Positions 40,049 through 52,900 of a stretch of DNA of 64,000 nucleotides are shown here, one piece after another. The DNA comes from Phymatolithon calcareum. Taxonomy: Eukaryota; Rhodophyta; Florideophyceae; Hapalidiales. The notes under the pieces are model-generated. The model saw only the letters and a program-made list of their open reading frames with translations. It had not been told where the DNA came from and ran no database searches. The position numbers and the translations under genes are program-made. Where the stretch lies: assembly GCA_977006965.1 (NCBI GenBank), contig OZ345352.1, forward strand, positions 248,001-312,000. Reading direction: 5' to 3'. Numbering within the stretch: position 1 is the first letter of the stretch; each line of letters opens with the position of its first letter.

Positions 40049-40755
40049 ATCCCCGCATTCGGCACTACTGTGCATCATGACAATCAAGACCATATATTTG
40101 TCCATTAAATGGACATAAATTAGTAAATCTTAACTGTCCACCAAATGGGCAGCGCCGTGGGGACCCCCCGAGTCTGATTGTCCAGCCGGCCCAGTGGGCC
40201 GGTTCAGCTTCGGTGGTCGACTTGCTTCGTTTGACACGTATGAATTAATACAACGACTCTCAGTGCCACCGCTACCGCCACCGTTTCCATCTGTCCTCGC
40301 TGACGCCCGCTACTGCATTCGTATCCATTTTTGTGCTGGCTTCTGTCGCCGATGCTTCCCGGCGCGGTCTAGTCAATTGCCACTACCGCCTGCGGTTACC
40401 GCCAGCCAAATGTGGACCACGCAGACGGCGCCACGGATTTGATTGTAACCAAGGTTACAATAACAGCAAAAGGAAGATCTACTTTGCCATTACTGCCTGC
40501 CGGTGCCGATGCCCGACGATGCGCGCCGCCGCCCATTTAACAGGTGCCACTACTGCCTTCTTTCCGGCTTCCTGGGCCGGCTCGACCATCAGGCTCGGGA
40601 AGTCCCCACGACGTTGTCCATTTGGTGGACAGTTAAGATTCTCTCTGGATGGACGAGAAACATAAACTTTATGTCCATTTAAGGGACCAACATATTGTCT
40701 TGATTTTCATGATGCACAGTAGTGCCAAACGCCGGGAGCGGCTCCGAAAGAAAGT
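40040..40755. mobile_element. MITE-1, second full copy
   Basis: Inverse of 4989-5706 with the same long terminal inverted repeats and central ATTGTAACC/GGTTACAAT hairpin. It lies at the same place relative to the helicase tail as in A1, so it was there before the A duplication. Confidence 0.75.
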
Positions 40756-41138
40756 AGGAGACTAGGGATGAGCATCAAGGCAAATTCTGACATTCAATTC
40801 ATCAACTCCCATTTGGGGCTTTCAAGGCAGGTTTTTATACTTATCTTCTACTTTGATTACGGCAAGTAGCGATTTCTTCTATGTTATTAGGAGAGCACTC
40901 CTTTTTCTCTGCCTACCGCTCGAAGATGCGATTCCACCCTAAGCAAGCTTAGTGGTTTCACGTTCCGCAAGTCCATGTGCACAGCTAGAATATTTCGGCT
41001 CTTTTCCTTTACCTCTTTATTCATATGCGTTCCGTTCTTACCCCATCCATACTCCTCTCCTTGAAACTAACCCATCGGAATGCACGACCAAGTCCGGGAC
41101 ATCTGCCACACCGTTTTTCACACAGCCATCGACAAAAC

Positions 41139-43330
41139 CTAACATCTAGCGCTTCCTCTTTTCTCACATCTAAGTTCAAATCCCCCTTCACAAACTGCTC
41201 TTGCCATCTCTACTTTTTCTCTCAAGCGAAACTTTCCCCAAGACCCCAGGACCATTTTCAAGCAGCCCCCCAGCGGACAAGTCCTGCCGACGGAACCTTG
41301 CGCATGGGCGTTCACGCCTCCGTACGTTGTCATTCGACACCCAGCACACCCAACAACAAGCAGTGCAAGACAATCGGAACTGTTGTGGTCGAACTGGTAA
41401 CAACGGAAGCATCTTTGCAGACATTCATACTTCTTGTGGCCTTCTCGAAGGCACACATTGACGTCATGCAAGTACTTTTCACGGATTTCTAGCACACGCC
41501 CAGAGACAATATCGTCACATTTGCACAATGTGCAGACACCCACGAGCTCTTGACCTTCCTGTTGAAGCATCTGAACTTCTCCGTCCACCACTTTCCTTAG
41601 TTCGGCTGAGAGAGAAAGACCAGAAGCACTCAGCTGCAAGGGTGCTCTGGGGCTGAACTCCTTGGAGCGAGCTCCCTTTCGACGAGACTAGCTTCAAGCC
41701 ACTGACTTCCGACCACGTCTCATTCATCTTCTCCGCGGCGGTTCTGCCAGCCTAACGAAACCGCTTCCAAATATCGCATTCGTCAATTCCACGACCTCCA
41801 TTGACTAGCGCCCGCTTCAACCGAAGCGCATTTTTCGCGTGTCCTATTCCCGAACTCTCGGAAACAGACATGCGTCTTCGTGTTAGTCCACTTTCCTCCA
41901 GCGTTTCAAACGGACAATTCATTTTCGTCCTTGTTCACCGCAGCTGCAGAATGCTTCAACTTCGACGCGCTGACTGTACGTCTGTAAGCGATGCTTGCAC
42001 AAACATCGCAGAGTAGAGCCCCTTGCCTCTTTGCGCAGCTCCCATGTTCTCTACTCTCCTCGACGTACACTTCAACTCCGGTACGGCGACACTTATCACC
42101 TGCTGTGGCCATTTTACAAACTGGTCTTGCTCGGTTTCGTCTTCAAGCACCTGTAAAGCATTTCCTCGAATAACGTGCGACTCGTGATAAAACACAACCA
42201 CGTCCGCATCTCTATCTTCTCTTCCTGCTCGACAAGCTCCTTGCCAGTACTCGATCATGCTTCGAGCTCCTCCAGCGAACACAACCATTCGGACATCCGG
42301 CGCATCCACCCCTGTCATATACCCTTCCGTGCAGACAATCACAAACAGCCCCTCCTTGTGCGACCGCCAAGCTGCGTCGCTGGCCTTTTTCTCGTCGTCA
42401 TCCAGCTTAGAATGGTACAATTTCACGACAGTCTGAAATCCGGTTTTCAGCTTATCAAACTCCTTCTTCACACGCGCAAAAAATTTCGAAGACGTCATTC
42501 ATTGTAAGACATGCAACCACTACGTTTGAAGTATTCCCAAACGCTCCCGCACTGTAAGCTTTTCCATGAATAGTAACAAAGTGATACACAGCATTTAGCA
42601 GCAGCTGTCGCCGACCGTCCTCCAGAATCTTCACGAAGTTTCTTTTTCCCACTTCGCCTCGTACCACCACCATATCCTCCCCATTGCATCCTGTCGCCAT
42701 CGCGATATTCCGCACCATCGCATTCGCTGCCGTCGCCGTCAAGAACACAATCGCGAACTCCCCTTCACGACTCCGAATATGGCGCAAAGCTGACATGCAC
42801 GGACGATAGCTATCTGCCATCGTCACCAGGTGCGCCTCATCCACCACTATACGCTGCACTTTATCTCGCATCTCCAAGCGTCGCAGGACCGACGAGTACG
42901 TTTCCTGGAGCAGATCTTCTGGCCGAACGAGAATTGCCTTCAATACTTGTAGCGCATTGACATCGACCTCCTACAGGAGCAGCGCCTTCAGCCCCGCTCT
43001 TTGAAAACTCGCCATTGCTTCGTCAATCAACGCCCGGAGCGGGGATACCCAGATGGTTATCTTGTGCTCATCGTACTTCGGGGCTTGTACGACGGCCGTC
43101 TTTCCACCTCCCGTAGTCAGAATAACAGCAACGTCTCTTTCTCCTTGCCACACGACCTCCATCGCCCGCCTTTGATCAGCACTTTTGAAACTTGCATTGT
43201 CCTTCTGTGTGGATCGCCTAAGCTCTTGAAGCATGTTAATTTTTTTTCGCAATCTGTTGGTTTTTTCTCCAACCGGTTTTGTCAAATTTTTCTCGCAATC
43301 TGTTGATGTTTTCTCCAACCGGTCTTGTAC
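41139..43330 (-). pseudogene. RecQ-like helicase copy H4, full length but broken
   Basis: The only copy with both the complete N-terminus and the complete Cys-rich tail. The N-terminal ORF is open from 43318 across both 41-bp repeats to the shared TAG at 42971-42973. The core is split near 42480 by the same six-A insertion as H2. The tail is open from 41639 to 41139 with CTLC, CFRC...C and GCAGC. An alternative frame at 42112-41906 (DKCRRTGVEVYVEE...LLCDVC) looks like the CRR...CDVC segment of TLH-type helicases, and it is out of frame with the core in every copy. Confidence 0.8.
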
Positions 43331-45890
43331 CGCTTTCCAGTTCGTGTATTTAACTGCTTTTATTTTGTAGATTGTCCTTGTTCTAATAACAAAGTATTGT
43401 ATTCGTAGAGTAAGAATATTCTTGTTCTGCAGACGTCTATGCAGGACGATGCAGAATTCGAATGAGTACTCGAATCATCCACAAAACCTGACTACCCGCT
43501 AGTTCAAATAGTTTCCATGGGTGCTTTGATAATGACTAAGAGACTTTCTTGCGCAAAGAGCTATGTGTCTACTTTTGAGCATCAGTGGATGAAAAGGTAG
43601 GTCTGTTAGAGAAAACGTTATCTTCCTCGCCCGGCTGCGCTCCTGCTGCTGCCAGGTTCGTTGTAAGTCGAATCTTTGTCGGAGACCAGCGTCTGTGGTT
43701 GACTGCCAGATACGTCCCAATGTCACCGGCTCTATCTCTTCTCTTGCGTTTGCTTTCTCGGCGACAACCTTGGAAAGTCTTTTTTCATCATGGAGTCTAG
43801 GTATTTGATACGGAACTCCAATGGCTTACGTTGACGTTACCCGGTGCCATGCTGTCCATTACCCAAAGGGAATTGTAGTGATGTCCGTTAAAGCATTAAA
43901 AGCGGTTTTTGACACTCGTTGTGCTGGATGACATGCCTGCAGAGCATTTGAACATCTTCTTGCCGCAAATCAGCTTTATGTCCCTTTTATCAATACACAT
44001 TTCTTCCTTATTCCATATATGTTTTTCTCCTTCGCTCTTTCCTATAACGACCAGCGACCACGCTCGGGACGTTTGCCCCGGGATGGAAAAAAACCGATTG
44101 CTGTTGGATTGCAAGTTCTGAGCAACCTCGAACCGATGCTGCTGAGTGAAATTCGGAATGAAATCAATCCGTGCAACTCGACTATCTACCACGCTGAATG
44201 AAATCAATCATTCTGAGCATTATCCATGTATATAAGCTCTTCTTCAGGTTCCTCAGCCGTCCTATCGCCGGAGAGGACACCTGAGAGTGAATATTAGTGC
44301 AGGCGACTCACAAAAGCAAGTGCAGATGGATCAGAATACGCAAAAGTACTCAAATTTGAAATGTTTTAAAAGTGGTCCTGATACTCCGGGGCGAGGTTTT
44401 GGGAGCTTTCAAACAATCTTAGTACATATGCCGATCGAACACGCTCTCCTCTAGCAGTGAGGTCCGGATAAGGGCTGAGACCGGCTTTTTTTCTCCTCCT
44501 CTGTCGTCCAACTGTATACGCGCTCATTTAACTCTTTCTCACCAGGCTCGTGATTGGCCTCCAAGCGCACCACTCGAAGACGACGGCGGTAAAGATTCCA
44601 CAAAAGGTGACAGGAGAGTTTTAACGTATTCTGAGCAGAGCTTGCGTGATCAGTTCGACGGAAACGACGACTGCTTTACTTCTTGGGCCATACTGAGTTC
44701 ATGATTATCTAGTATGGCTAGAAATGTGCCGACGTTCCTCAAGTTGTGACACATAGTAACTTCTCTAGAAATATTTAATTAAGATTATCTAGTACTTGTT
44801 TGCTCATTGTTCATCTTTCTGCCTCTACTGTAAAACATATGCCTGATGGAGTATGCTGACCGTCTGCGTGGACAATGATGGTCTCTGGGTGTACGCATAG
44901 AATCAGTCTGTGACAAGCTCAGAAACAATGTACATAGGTACACACGACTGTCGAAGAAGGAACAGAAACATGACACTGACGCAGTATGGATTATGCAGCG
45001 GTAAGTCGAAAGCCTCTAAATCCGCCCAAAGCGACTCCAAAAACTGAATCTTTCTAACCACACACTCTACCAGACTCGATACGTTTTAGTTGCATAGTAT
45101 CACATCAATGGCCTGAGCCACGTCCAATTTGGCTTCCTAAGGATACTGTTGAGTGTTTCAGTTTACGAGGCACCGATCACGCTAGTTGAGAGAAAAACGT
45201 AAGACCGCTCGAGCTCCCCTTATATGTAGAAGTCTAGAAGCTTCTAATCATGGTAGGTGATGTATATTTCGCGCCGTGCCTGAAAAGGATAATCGTTAGG
45301 TGACAAACCAACTTAGGTGAGGCTAGGTACAAGATTTGCAGTGCAAATCCGCGACTCCACGCACTAGATGGAAACATGGGGTCCGCTTCCGCTGGGAAAA
45401 TATCCGGCATTAGAAGAGTGACCCCTTTACTTGGGCGGCTTGTGGAAATAATCTGCAGCAAAGTATGCGCGTAAAGCAACAGAAAAAAACCACTAGCAAT
45501 GTTCAAAACTGTGAAAAACGTGTTGCTCACGCGATGAACGCGATGGTGAAGTCGACAGGGCAAGTCAGGCGACCTCTGCTTCCTAGGAGGGCTATGTACA
45601 CGAATGAAGAAGGAACAGAGCTCTGTACCTGAAACGAGACGAGAATCCAGCCAGACTTCGTTCTGCGAAGGAGCGACATGCACAGCTGGCCATGAAGCAC
45701 GCATGCGGGCGGCTCTCGTACGGGAGCTCATGTTGAACATCGGATAAACTAAGGACGGCAGCAGATCATCCCCCTGAGACGTTATGCCAGAGTACGGAAA
45801 AGTATGAATTGGGGCAAAGAATAAAAAAAGAGTTTTATTTAAAATTACAAACGTTCGAAGTCTGTCGAAAAGAAGCGAAGAGATAGAAGA
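43330..45890. other. Module A4 spacer, no gene recognised
   Basis: Same content as 13030-15580. Apparent ORFs (for example 45234-45896 on -) are not consistently kept among copies. Confidence 0.5.
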
Positions 45891-46469
45891 CGGCATGAGC
45901 CTTTTAATTGCCTACAACATCAGCATAGCTGACAAAAGGAGCACTATAAGTACCTTTATTGGCGACCAAGATACCCATGAATGTCGCGCTCACCAGTGTC
46001 GCATTGCTCCAGCCAGATGTTTGGACTACTTTCTCGCTCGACAGCTTATACGAATGCTCACTAAAACAGTCCCATTGGCTTCGCAAGAGTTCTCTATACT
46101 GTTTGGCGCTGGCGCTGGTATTGAGCTCGAGCTTTGCGGATCCGTGGTCTGGTAGAAGAAGGGAACGGACGAGCTTTCTGAGTTTTGTTCTTATTGGGCG
46201 TCGCCGTCGAAATAGAGGCTGGGAGAACAGGGATAGAATGGCCACGTTTGAAAACATTCGAATTCAGAATAAGACATTTCATAATAGCGTGTTTTCGAAC
46301 AGATGGTGTTCCCCTCCCTGAGCAGGGGATGCAAAACGTGTGCACATGGCCCTACGTATGAACGCACCGCGTTCAATGAAGATGAGTGCTATTTTTAAGG
46401 CTACTTCCCGTGGCCGTCTCAACGACCGAAGCAAGATAATCGATTAAGTATCAAAGTTTGGCAAATGTC

Positions 46470-48165
46470 ACGTCGACAGTAGCAACTCTCATAGTAAAGT
46501 ATTGTTTGGAATACTTTGTTCTCCCATCGAGAAAGAGAAGCTAAATACGACCGCATGGACAAAACTATGGACATGGCTTTGCTTGATATCAACGAAGAAT
46601 ACTATTTCGCAGATTTAGTATCGCTATCCGCAGAAGTGAAGCTGAATTTCATGTTTTCGCTCTTAATTAGCTTCGCTATCTCAACAAGAGAAGCTAAAAC
46701 AACGATTGAGCATCTATGTTTGTGCAATGTCACGTCGACAGTAGCAACTCTCATAATAAAGAATCTTTTGGAATACTTTGTTCTCCCACCGAGAGGGAGA
46801 AGCTAAATACGACCGCATTGACAAAACTATGGACATGGCATTAATTGATATCAACGAAGAATACTATTTCGCAGATTTAGTATCGCTATCCGCAGAAGCG
46901 AAGCTGAATTTCATGTTTTCGCTCTTCATTAGCTTCGTTATCTCAACAAGAGAAGCTAAAACAACGATTGAGCATCTATGTTTGTGCAATGTCATGTCGA
47001 CAGTAGAAACTCTCATAGTAAAGTATTTTTGGAATACTTTACTCTCCCATCGAGAAGGAGAAGCTAAATACGACCGCATGGACAAAACTATGGACATGGC
47101 ATTAATTGATATCAACGAAGAATACTATTTCGCAGATTTAGTATCGCTATCCGCAGAAGCGAAGCTGAATTTCATGTTTTCGCTCTTAATTAGCTTCGCT
47201 ATCTCAACAAGAGAAGCTAAAACAACGATTGAGCATCTATGTTTGTGCAATGTCACGTCGACAGTAGCAACTCTCATAATAAAGAATTTTTTGGAATACT
47301 TTGTTCTCCCACCGAGAGGGAGAAGCTAAATACGACCGCATTGACAAAACTATGGACATGGCATTAATTGATATCAACGAAGAATACTATTTCGCAGATT
47401 CAGTATCGCTATCCGCAGAAGCGAAGCTGAATTTCATGTTTTCGCTCTTAATTAGCTTCGCTATCTCAACAAGAGAAGCTAAAACAACGATTGAGCATCT
47501 ATGTTTGTGCAATGTCATGTCGACAGTAGAAACTCTCATAGTAAAGTATTTTTTGGAATACTTTGTTCTCCCATCGAGAAGGAGAGGCTAAATACGACCG
47601 CATGGACAAAACTATGGACATGGCTTTGCTTGATATCAACAAAGAATACTATTTCGCAGATTTAGTATCGCTATCCGCAGAAGTGAAGCTGAATTTCATG
47701 TTTTCGCTCTTTATTAGCTTCGCTATCTCAACAAGAGAAGCTAAAACAACGATTGAGCATCTATGTTTGTGCAATGTCACGTCTACAGTAGCAACTCTCA
47801 TAGTAAAGTATTTTTTGGAATACTTTGCTCTCCCATCGAGAGGGAGAAGCTAAATACGACCGCATGGACATAACTATGGACATGGCTTTGCTTGATATCA
47901 ACAAAGAATACTATTTCGCAGATTTAGTATCGCTATCCGCAGAAGTGAAGCTGAATTTCATGTTTTCGCTCTTAATTAGCTTCGCTATCTCAACAAGAGA
48001 AGCTAAAACAACGATTGAGCATCTATATTTGTGCAATGTCACGTCTACAGTAGCAACTCTCATAATAAAGTATTTTTTGGAATACTTTGTTCTCCCATCG
48101 AGAGGGAGAAGGTAAATACGACCGCATGGACAAAAGTATGGACATGGCTTTGCTTGATATGAACC
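46470..48165 (+). repeat. 262-bp satellite array, about 6.5 units
   Basis: Units at 46516, 46778, 47039, 47301, 47563, 47825 and 48087. All complete units are open on the + strand. One unit is 261 bp (a T lost near 47030), which fuses two unit ORFs into a 183-codon frame at 46778-47329. The terminal boundary GATATGAACCCATAT at about 48153-48167 is the same as in the other arrays. Confidence 0.95.
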
Positions 48166-48770
48166 CATATCTCCGGAAGTTTGCAGGGCTTTTAAATAAA
48201 CTTGAAGGAAAAAAATCTGATTCGTGGCGACCCACAGCTTTGCTGCAGCGTGTACTGTACCTGTTCAAGCAGTATTGTCCAGAGTTCTTGTTCGTACACT
48301 TGTCTTTTTTTCATTTAATCACTGTTCTTGTTGCTCGTGGACCAGGGTACATACCAGAGTCTTTCCCAATAGTGTCATATAGCTCAAGCAGGATGTCGGG
48401 ACGAATTCTAATCTCACTAAATCCGTCGCATCAGCCTCAACAGAATTCTAGATTGTGTGTCGTGTGTGAGATAAACTCCTTGGGCGCGTTGTAGACAATT
48501 CTGTTGGATATAAATGGTGTTGAACCCGACTTTTCGACTTGACCCTAGTTGTGGGTTTTCACCCAGCTTGGTACGGGTGCGTCGACGTTTTTGAACATGG
48601 AGTTCCTCAATAATGTACTGAGTTGCATCATCGTGTTGTAGCATTGTGCAATCGACATCATTGCGCACAGGTTTATACGCACGCGACATGTGCCTGCATG
48701 CTGGACTGGTTTGTTTCTGGCATCATTTTTTCGCAAACCAGGAACATTGAAGAAGAAGAAGAAAGGTAAC
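48166..48770 (+). repeat. Module A outer flank, with LINE-like 3' end
   Basis: Inverse of 24035-24640. It begins with CTCCGGAAGTTTGCAGGGCTTTTAAATAAACTT, which resembles the LINE 3' ends. No gene recognised. The TTC run at its far end (about 48752-48766) is the point where LINE B lies in the A3 copy. Confidence 0.6.
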
Positions 48771-48778
48771 AGCAGCAG

Positions 48779-49107
48779 ACATTCAAAAGAATATTGCAAC
48801 GACACTATTCAGAAAGTGGGCAGCGCGGCACCGGAGAAGACTAATGAGACTTTGCTAAATTGAACCATGGGAGTTTCGTGGACAGCACCTGCTCCGGAAT
48901 CTAGGACGAAAATTAAGTAAGATTGTGGAGGAGACCGAAGACACAGGGGCACAGCTAGAGCTCGAAACTCTAGACGGTATAAGGGAAACGGACACGGCAG
49001 CTGATATTCAAGATAGATCTGGTCTACGGAAAGTATGGACAAAGCAAGAAGAGACCGCATCAGGAAAGTTACATTCGCCAAGAACAATGTACCACACCAA
49101 GCAGTGA
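48779..49107 (+). pseudogene. Probable LINE ORF2 C-terminal remnant (family I)
   Basis: Open in one frame except for a single TAA at about 48851: DIQKNIATTLFRKWAARHRRR, then GQHLLRNLGRKLSKIVEETED and SGLRKVWTKQEETASGKL. The W-x-KQEE element resembles other LINE C-termini here. No longer copy in the window. Confidence 0.35.
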
Positions 49108-49129
49108 GTATGGGAAAAAGCGAACACAG

Positions 49130-49900
49130 AATTCTTCACTTTATTATTTGCTCATGAAAGTTACTTGCTATCGAGCACATCAACAGCGGCAGGCTCATAG
49201 ATGTCTTCAGCATGCTTAGTGAAGAAGTTTCTAACAGTAGAAATGTGGAAAATGTATGTTGTGGCACTATCAAGCGCAATTCATTGTGAGAACACAAAGG
49301 TCGAGGTCTCGCATTTTCAAACGTTGTTTTGCCCAACAAAAGTAGTCACAATGACCTATGTAGTGCGTCTTGTTGATACACCCGACGGCATTTCTGACCC
49401 TTAATATTACTGCGTCATCGGTTAAGCCTTTTCCCCTCATGCTTTCTTCAGCTTAACTAAGCATCAACTATATGTCTAAAGGAGCGTGGGCAGATCCGCA
49501 AACACGTAGCTGATGACGTTGCTCACAAATCTAGCACCTCATCAATGGCATGTATGTTCAGCGCAACAGAATGAATGGATCTCTCGAAACACACAAAGAT
49601 TTGCACATTCCTTGAGTGTTATAAAATTCGACTCCGCTAATTTTGATACGGCTGCCGAAAGTAACTCGGAGACCTTGCGCAGCAACCAATAGGACCATCA
49701 AATGGACCCTCGAGCAATGATACGAACGGATAATGTACTAGAAATTCTACGAATTGTCATGCCATGAAGTGTATCGTGTTCATCCTATGATTAGCAAGCC
49801 TTTCATATCTATACCCACGATAGTCATTCCTTATGCTTCTTCACGCGCATGCTTTGTTGACCGCGAGGCTAAATACGACCATAGAACTAGTATTCAGCTT
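49130..49900. other. Stretch with a TIR-element relative and a satellite scrap
   Basis: 49140-49370 is a less deleted relative of 31715-31905 in the TIR element. GAGGCTAAATACGACC at 49865-49880 matches the satellite, just before module B starts at 49901, suggesting that B2 was once joined to an array as B1 is. Nothing else recognised. Confidence 0.5.
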
Positions 49901-52900
49901 CATCCGTCGGGAAAGCGGAGATTTACTTGCAAAAAAATACTACTTATTGTCATTGCGCCAAGCTTTGTACATAGTTTGGTCGATGCGCGCCGGTCTAGCT
50001 GCTCTGGCTCGACGGTGAGAACAAAATCTGCACTAAAAATTTCATTTTTATAATTGCTCTTGTCTTTCCAGGGGAACACTATAAAGGACTGTGACTGAAG
50101 ATTTGGCGGTGCTGTGGATGATAAGCTATCCAACTAACTACACTTAGCACAGCTTTCAAAATCTTTGTTGTCATCAACAAGTCGTACCTGTTAAGATGCA
50201 CCGTAGGCGTGAGGATGTGGAGCTATTTGAAACAGCTTTGGTAGCCCGCAATAGAAAAAGGGGCACTACTTAAGGGAGGTAGCAATTTAGTTTTGATTAC
50301 AATGAATTGCAATTCTGAAATGGCCTCTGAGTGTTGCGAGATTGGAATCCAAATTGCAAGATGGCTCTATGATTGCAATTGAATTGCACCCTGGTGCGTT
50401 TGAAAATTGCTTTATCTCCGATGGGGCTCGCAAGGAAGTGCTTTATTGCTAAACTATCTTCTACGTACACTATCGATACGGCAGGGCGTTATTTCCGCAA
50501 CCCAGCTAGAAAATCTCTCCTTCTTCTCTGCCTGTGGCTCCAGATATGATACGACTCCGTTCAACCCGGAACAAATGTGGTGGTTACAGAAAATTGGCTC
50601 AAAGAGATCATGCCCTCGTAGAGAATGAGAAGTGAAAGAACATCGTTTATGCTGATCTACCAAGAATTCCAACCGCACCAAGCGGTGAAGATGAGACAGA
50701 GGAGGCACAGAACTCTTTGAGCGAGGTGGTTTGGTGGCCATTTCCCGAGAGACCGTTGATCGAAAAGATGGGAATAATTTACAGAATCCTGGAGAAGCGT
50801 ACATGGCCTCAGAGAGAAAATGATGAATTAGAAAGGGCGATTGACGTAATTCTATGTAGTTCCGACAAAACGTATATTCGTTACCAGTATAAGTGCTTAG
50901 AAACGTGCCCACTTTGGTCCAGCTGGGACACATGATACCTTGTCAATAAATCCACTTAATTGCGTAAACTGGTTCGGTGATTGGGCGATGTCACGTAATT
51001 GTAATCCTATATTGCAACGAGGAAGCGAATTGTAGCTCAAATTCATGAAGGGAAAAGGGTACCAATAGAATTGACTTCTCGCCAATCTCCAAATATCACA
51101 TTGCTGCCACCCCTGCCACTACTATGGGATTTAGGTGTCGGGATCGGTCCCAGGCGTCTCGTAAACAAAAATGAGAGCAAAACGAATGAGTGCTCGAAAA
51201 TGGCTGTTCAAATGCTGGAGTATCTCTACTGGTCTCTCCCTGTACAGATCTTCAACCGTTTTGCCGCTCACTTTGCCAGTATCGTCGAGAGGCAGACCGA
51301 CAAGGACAACGTATGATTAGGTGCTCCACTGTCTCTTAGACATCATGCGGGCACATCTTGCACAATGGGTCGTAGAGTAGAGACTCATCCTATACGTGTC
51401 CGTGATGAAAGCATGGTACAATAAGACAGCAATTCACTATGAGTTGGTGCAGTACCGCCTCGGCACGTCTATGTGAGATGTGCAGATCTCTTGAGAGCGT
51501 AGGTAGGGTAACTGGTCTGCTTCTGCACAGCGGCTTCATAATGGATCTCGCCGCTTCCCAAGTGAGAGGTATCGTTTCATGCCCTACCACATCCGATTCC
51601 AAAACTCCCCTCCGCGCCAGATTATCAGTGACCTCATTCTTCGCGACTCAGCAGTGGCTCGGTATTCACACACACTCGATACGACCTTCGTCTGAAAAAA
51701 ACGTGTCCATATTGCTCCACATATTCCGCATCATGTCTATAAACATTCGCGGTTGCCCGTTAAGCGCCTCAAAGCAACTGCGACTGTCGGTGAACCATCT
51801 GATGGTGCTTCCGTGGGGAAGTTTATAGGCTATTCACTGCTTGAAACGCATACACGGCGCCAAATGTCTCCGCATCATATGAAGAGCCAACAGCTCCAGC
51901 GGCCAGCGATGCTGAAAGTAGTTTTGAAGACTGGGTGGACTAATGAAGAAGAGCGACAAATAGAAGTAGCGATTAATAATATCCTAAAAGATACGAAATA
52001 TACTAAAAGACAAGAGAAAAGAGTAAGCTGCCATTTTCACCGTACTTCCACGAGTCGATCATCTGCGCAACGACATGGCGAAGAAGATTGCAAGGAATAT
52101 ATTCATGGATGTATCGACAGAATGAAAATACTTTTGAATTCTACAGCTCATGCAAGCGCTGGAAACTTCTAAAAGGGAGCTCTTTCCAGGGCTGAGGTCC
52201 CCTTAAGAGATATAGAACAGCTGGATGACAAGGAGGTTGAGCAGCTCTGCAAAGCGTCGGCGCACGAGTCGGATGAGCGATTTTACAGCGTGGTTTCAAA
52301 GTCCATAAGCAAAAGCCGGTCCTCTCCTGGATCTTTCCAGCATAGCACCAAGAATCGAATAATAAGAACCAGAACGAATAGAATCCAAGAGAAATAATGT
52401 CATTAGAGCTTCAGTTTGGTAGCTAGCCACATTTACAAGAGACTGCAGTACTTCGGCTGTATCGGGTGTCCAATAACAACGAGCGGGGCCTGAGCCACCA
52501 TAAGCAAGCTTCCGTCGGAAGAATCTGTCCGCTGAATGCTGCTGTAGGCGATTGTACACACAAATCGTTTTCTAAGCAAGGATCTGATAGATATTTTGAA
52601 TGATAGAATCGTGACTTTCTCGTGTAGCCCATAAGTGCACGGTATGTACTGACATAACCAGCAATCAATCCTTCATTACGTGGATTAGGGCACAATAAAA
52701 GGCTATTAAACAAGCTCTTCAAGACAATCGGCGAGAGAGGCATCGGTATCCAACTTTTGGCGAAATGATTCTCCTCAGCACGGCTGAGCGGTCTTGTGGG
52801 GTCTAAACTGCTTGCAGACGGTGCTAGGGTGGTGGAGAAAGCTACGATTGAGAGAAAGTGTGGAGATGGTAATGGCAGTCCGAGAACGGGATCTGTAATT

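Larger units (their letters stand above)
40040..48765 (-). repeat. Module A copy 4, the most complete
   Basis: Inverted copy with 600-bp flank (48765-48165), satellite (48165-46470), spacer, helicase H4 with complete Cys-rich tail, and MITE-1. It pairs with A3 in opposite orientation across the unique 36-40 kb centre. Confidence 0.9.
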
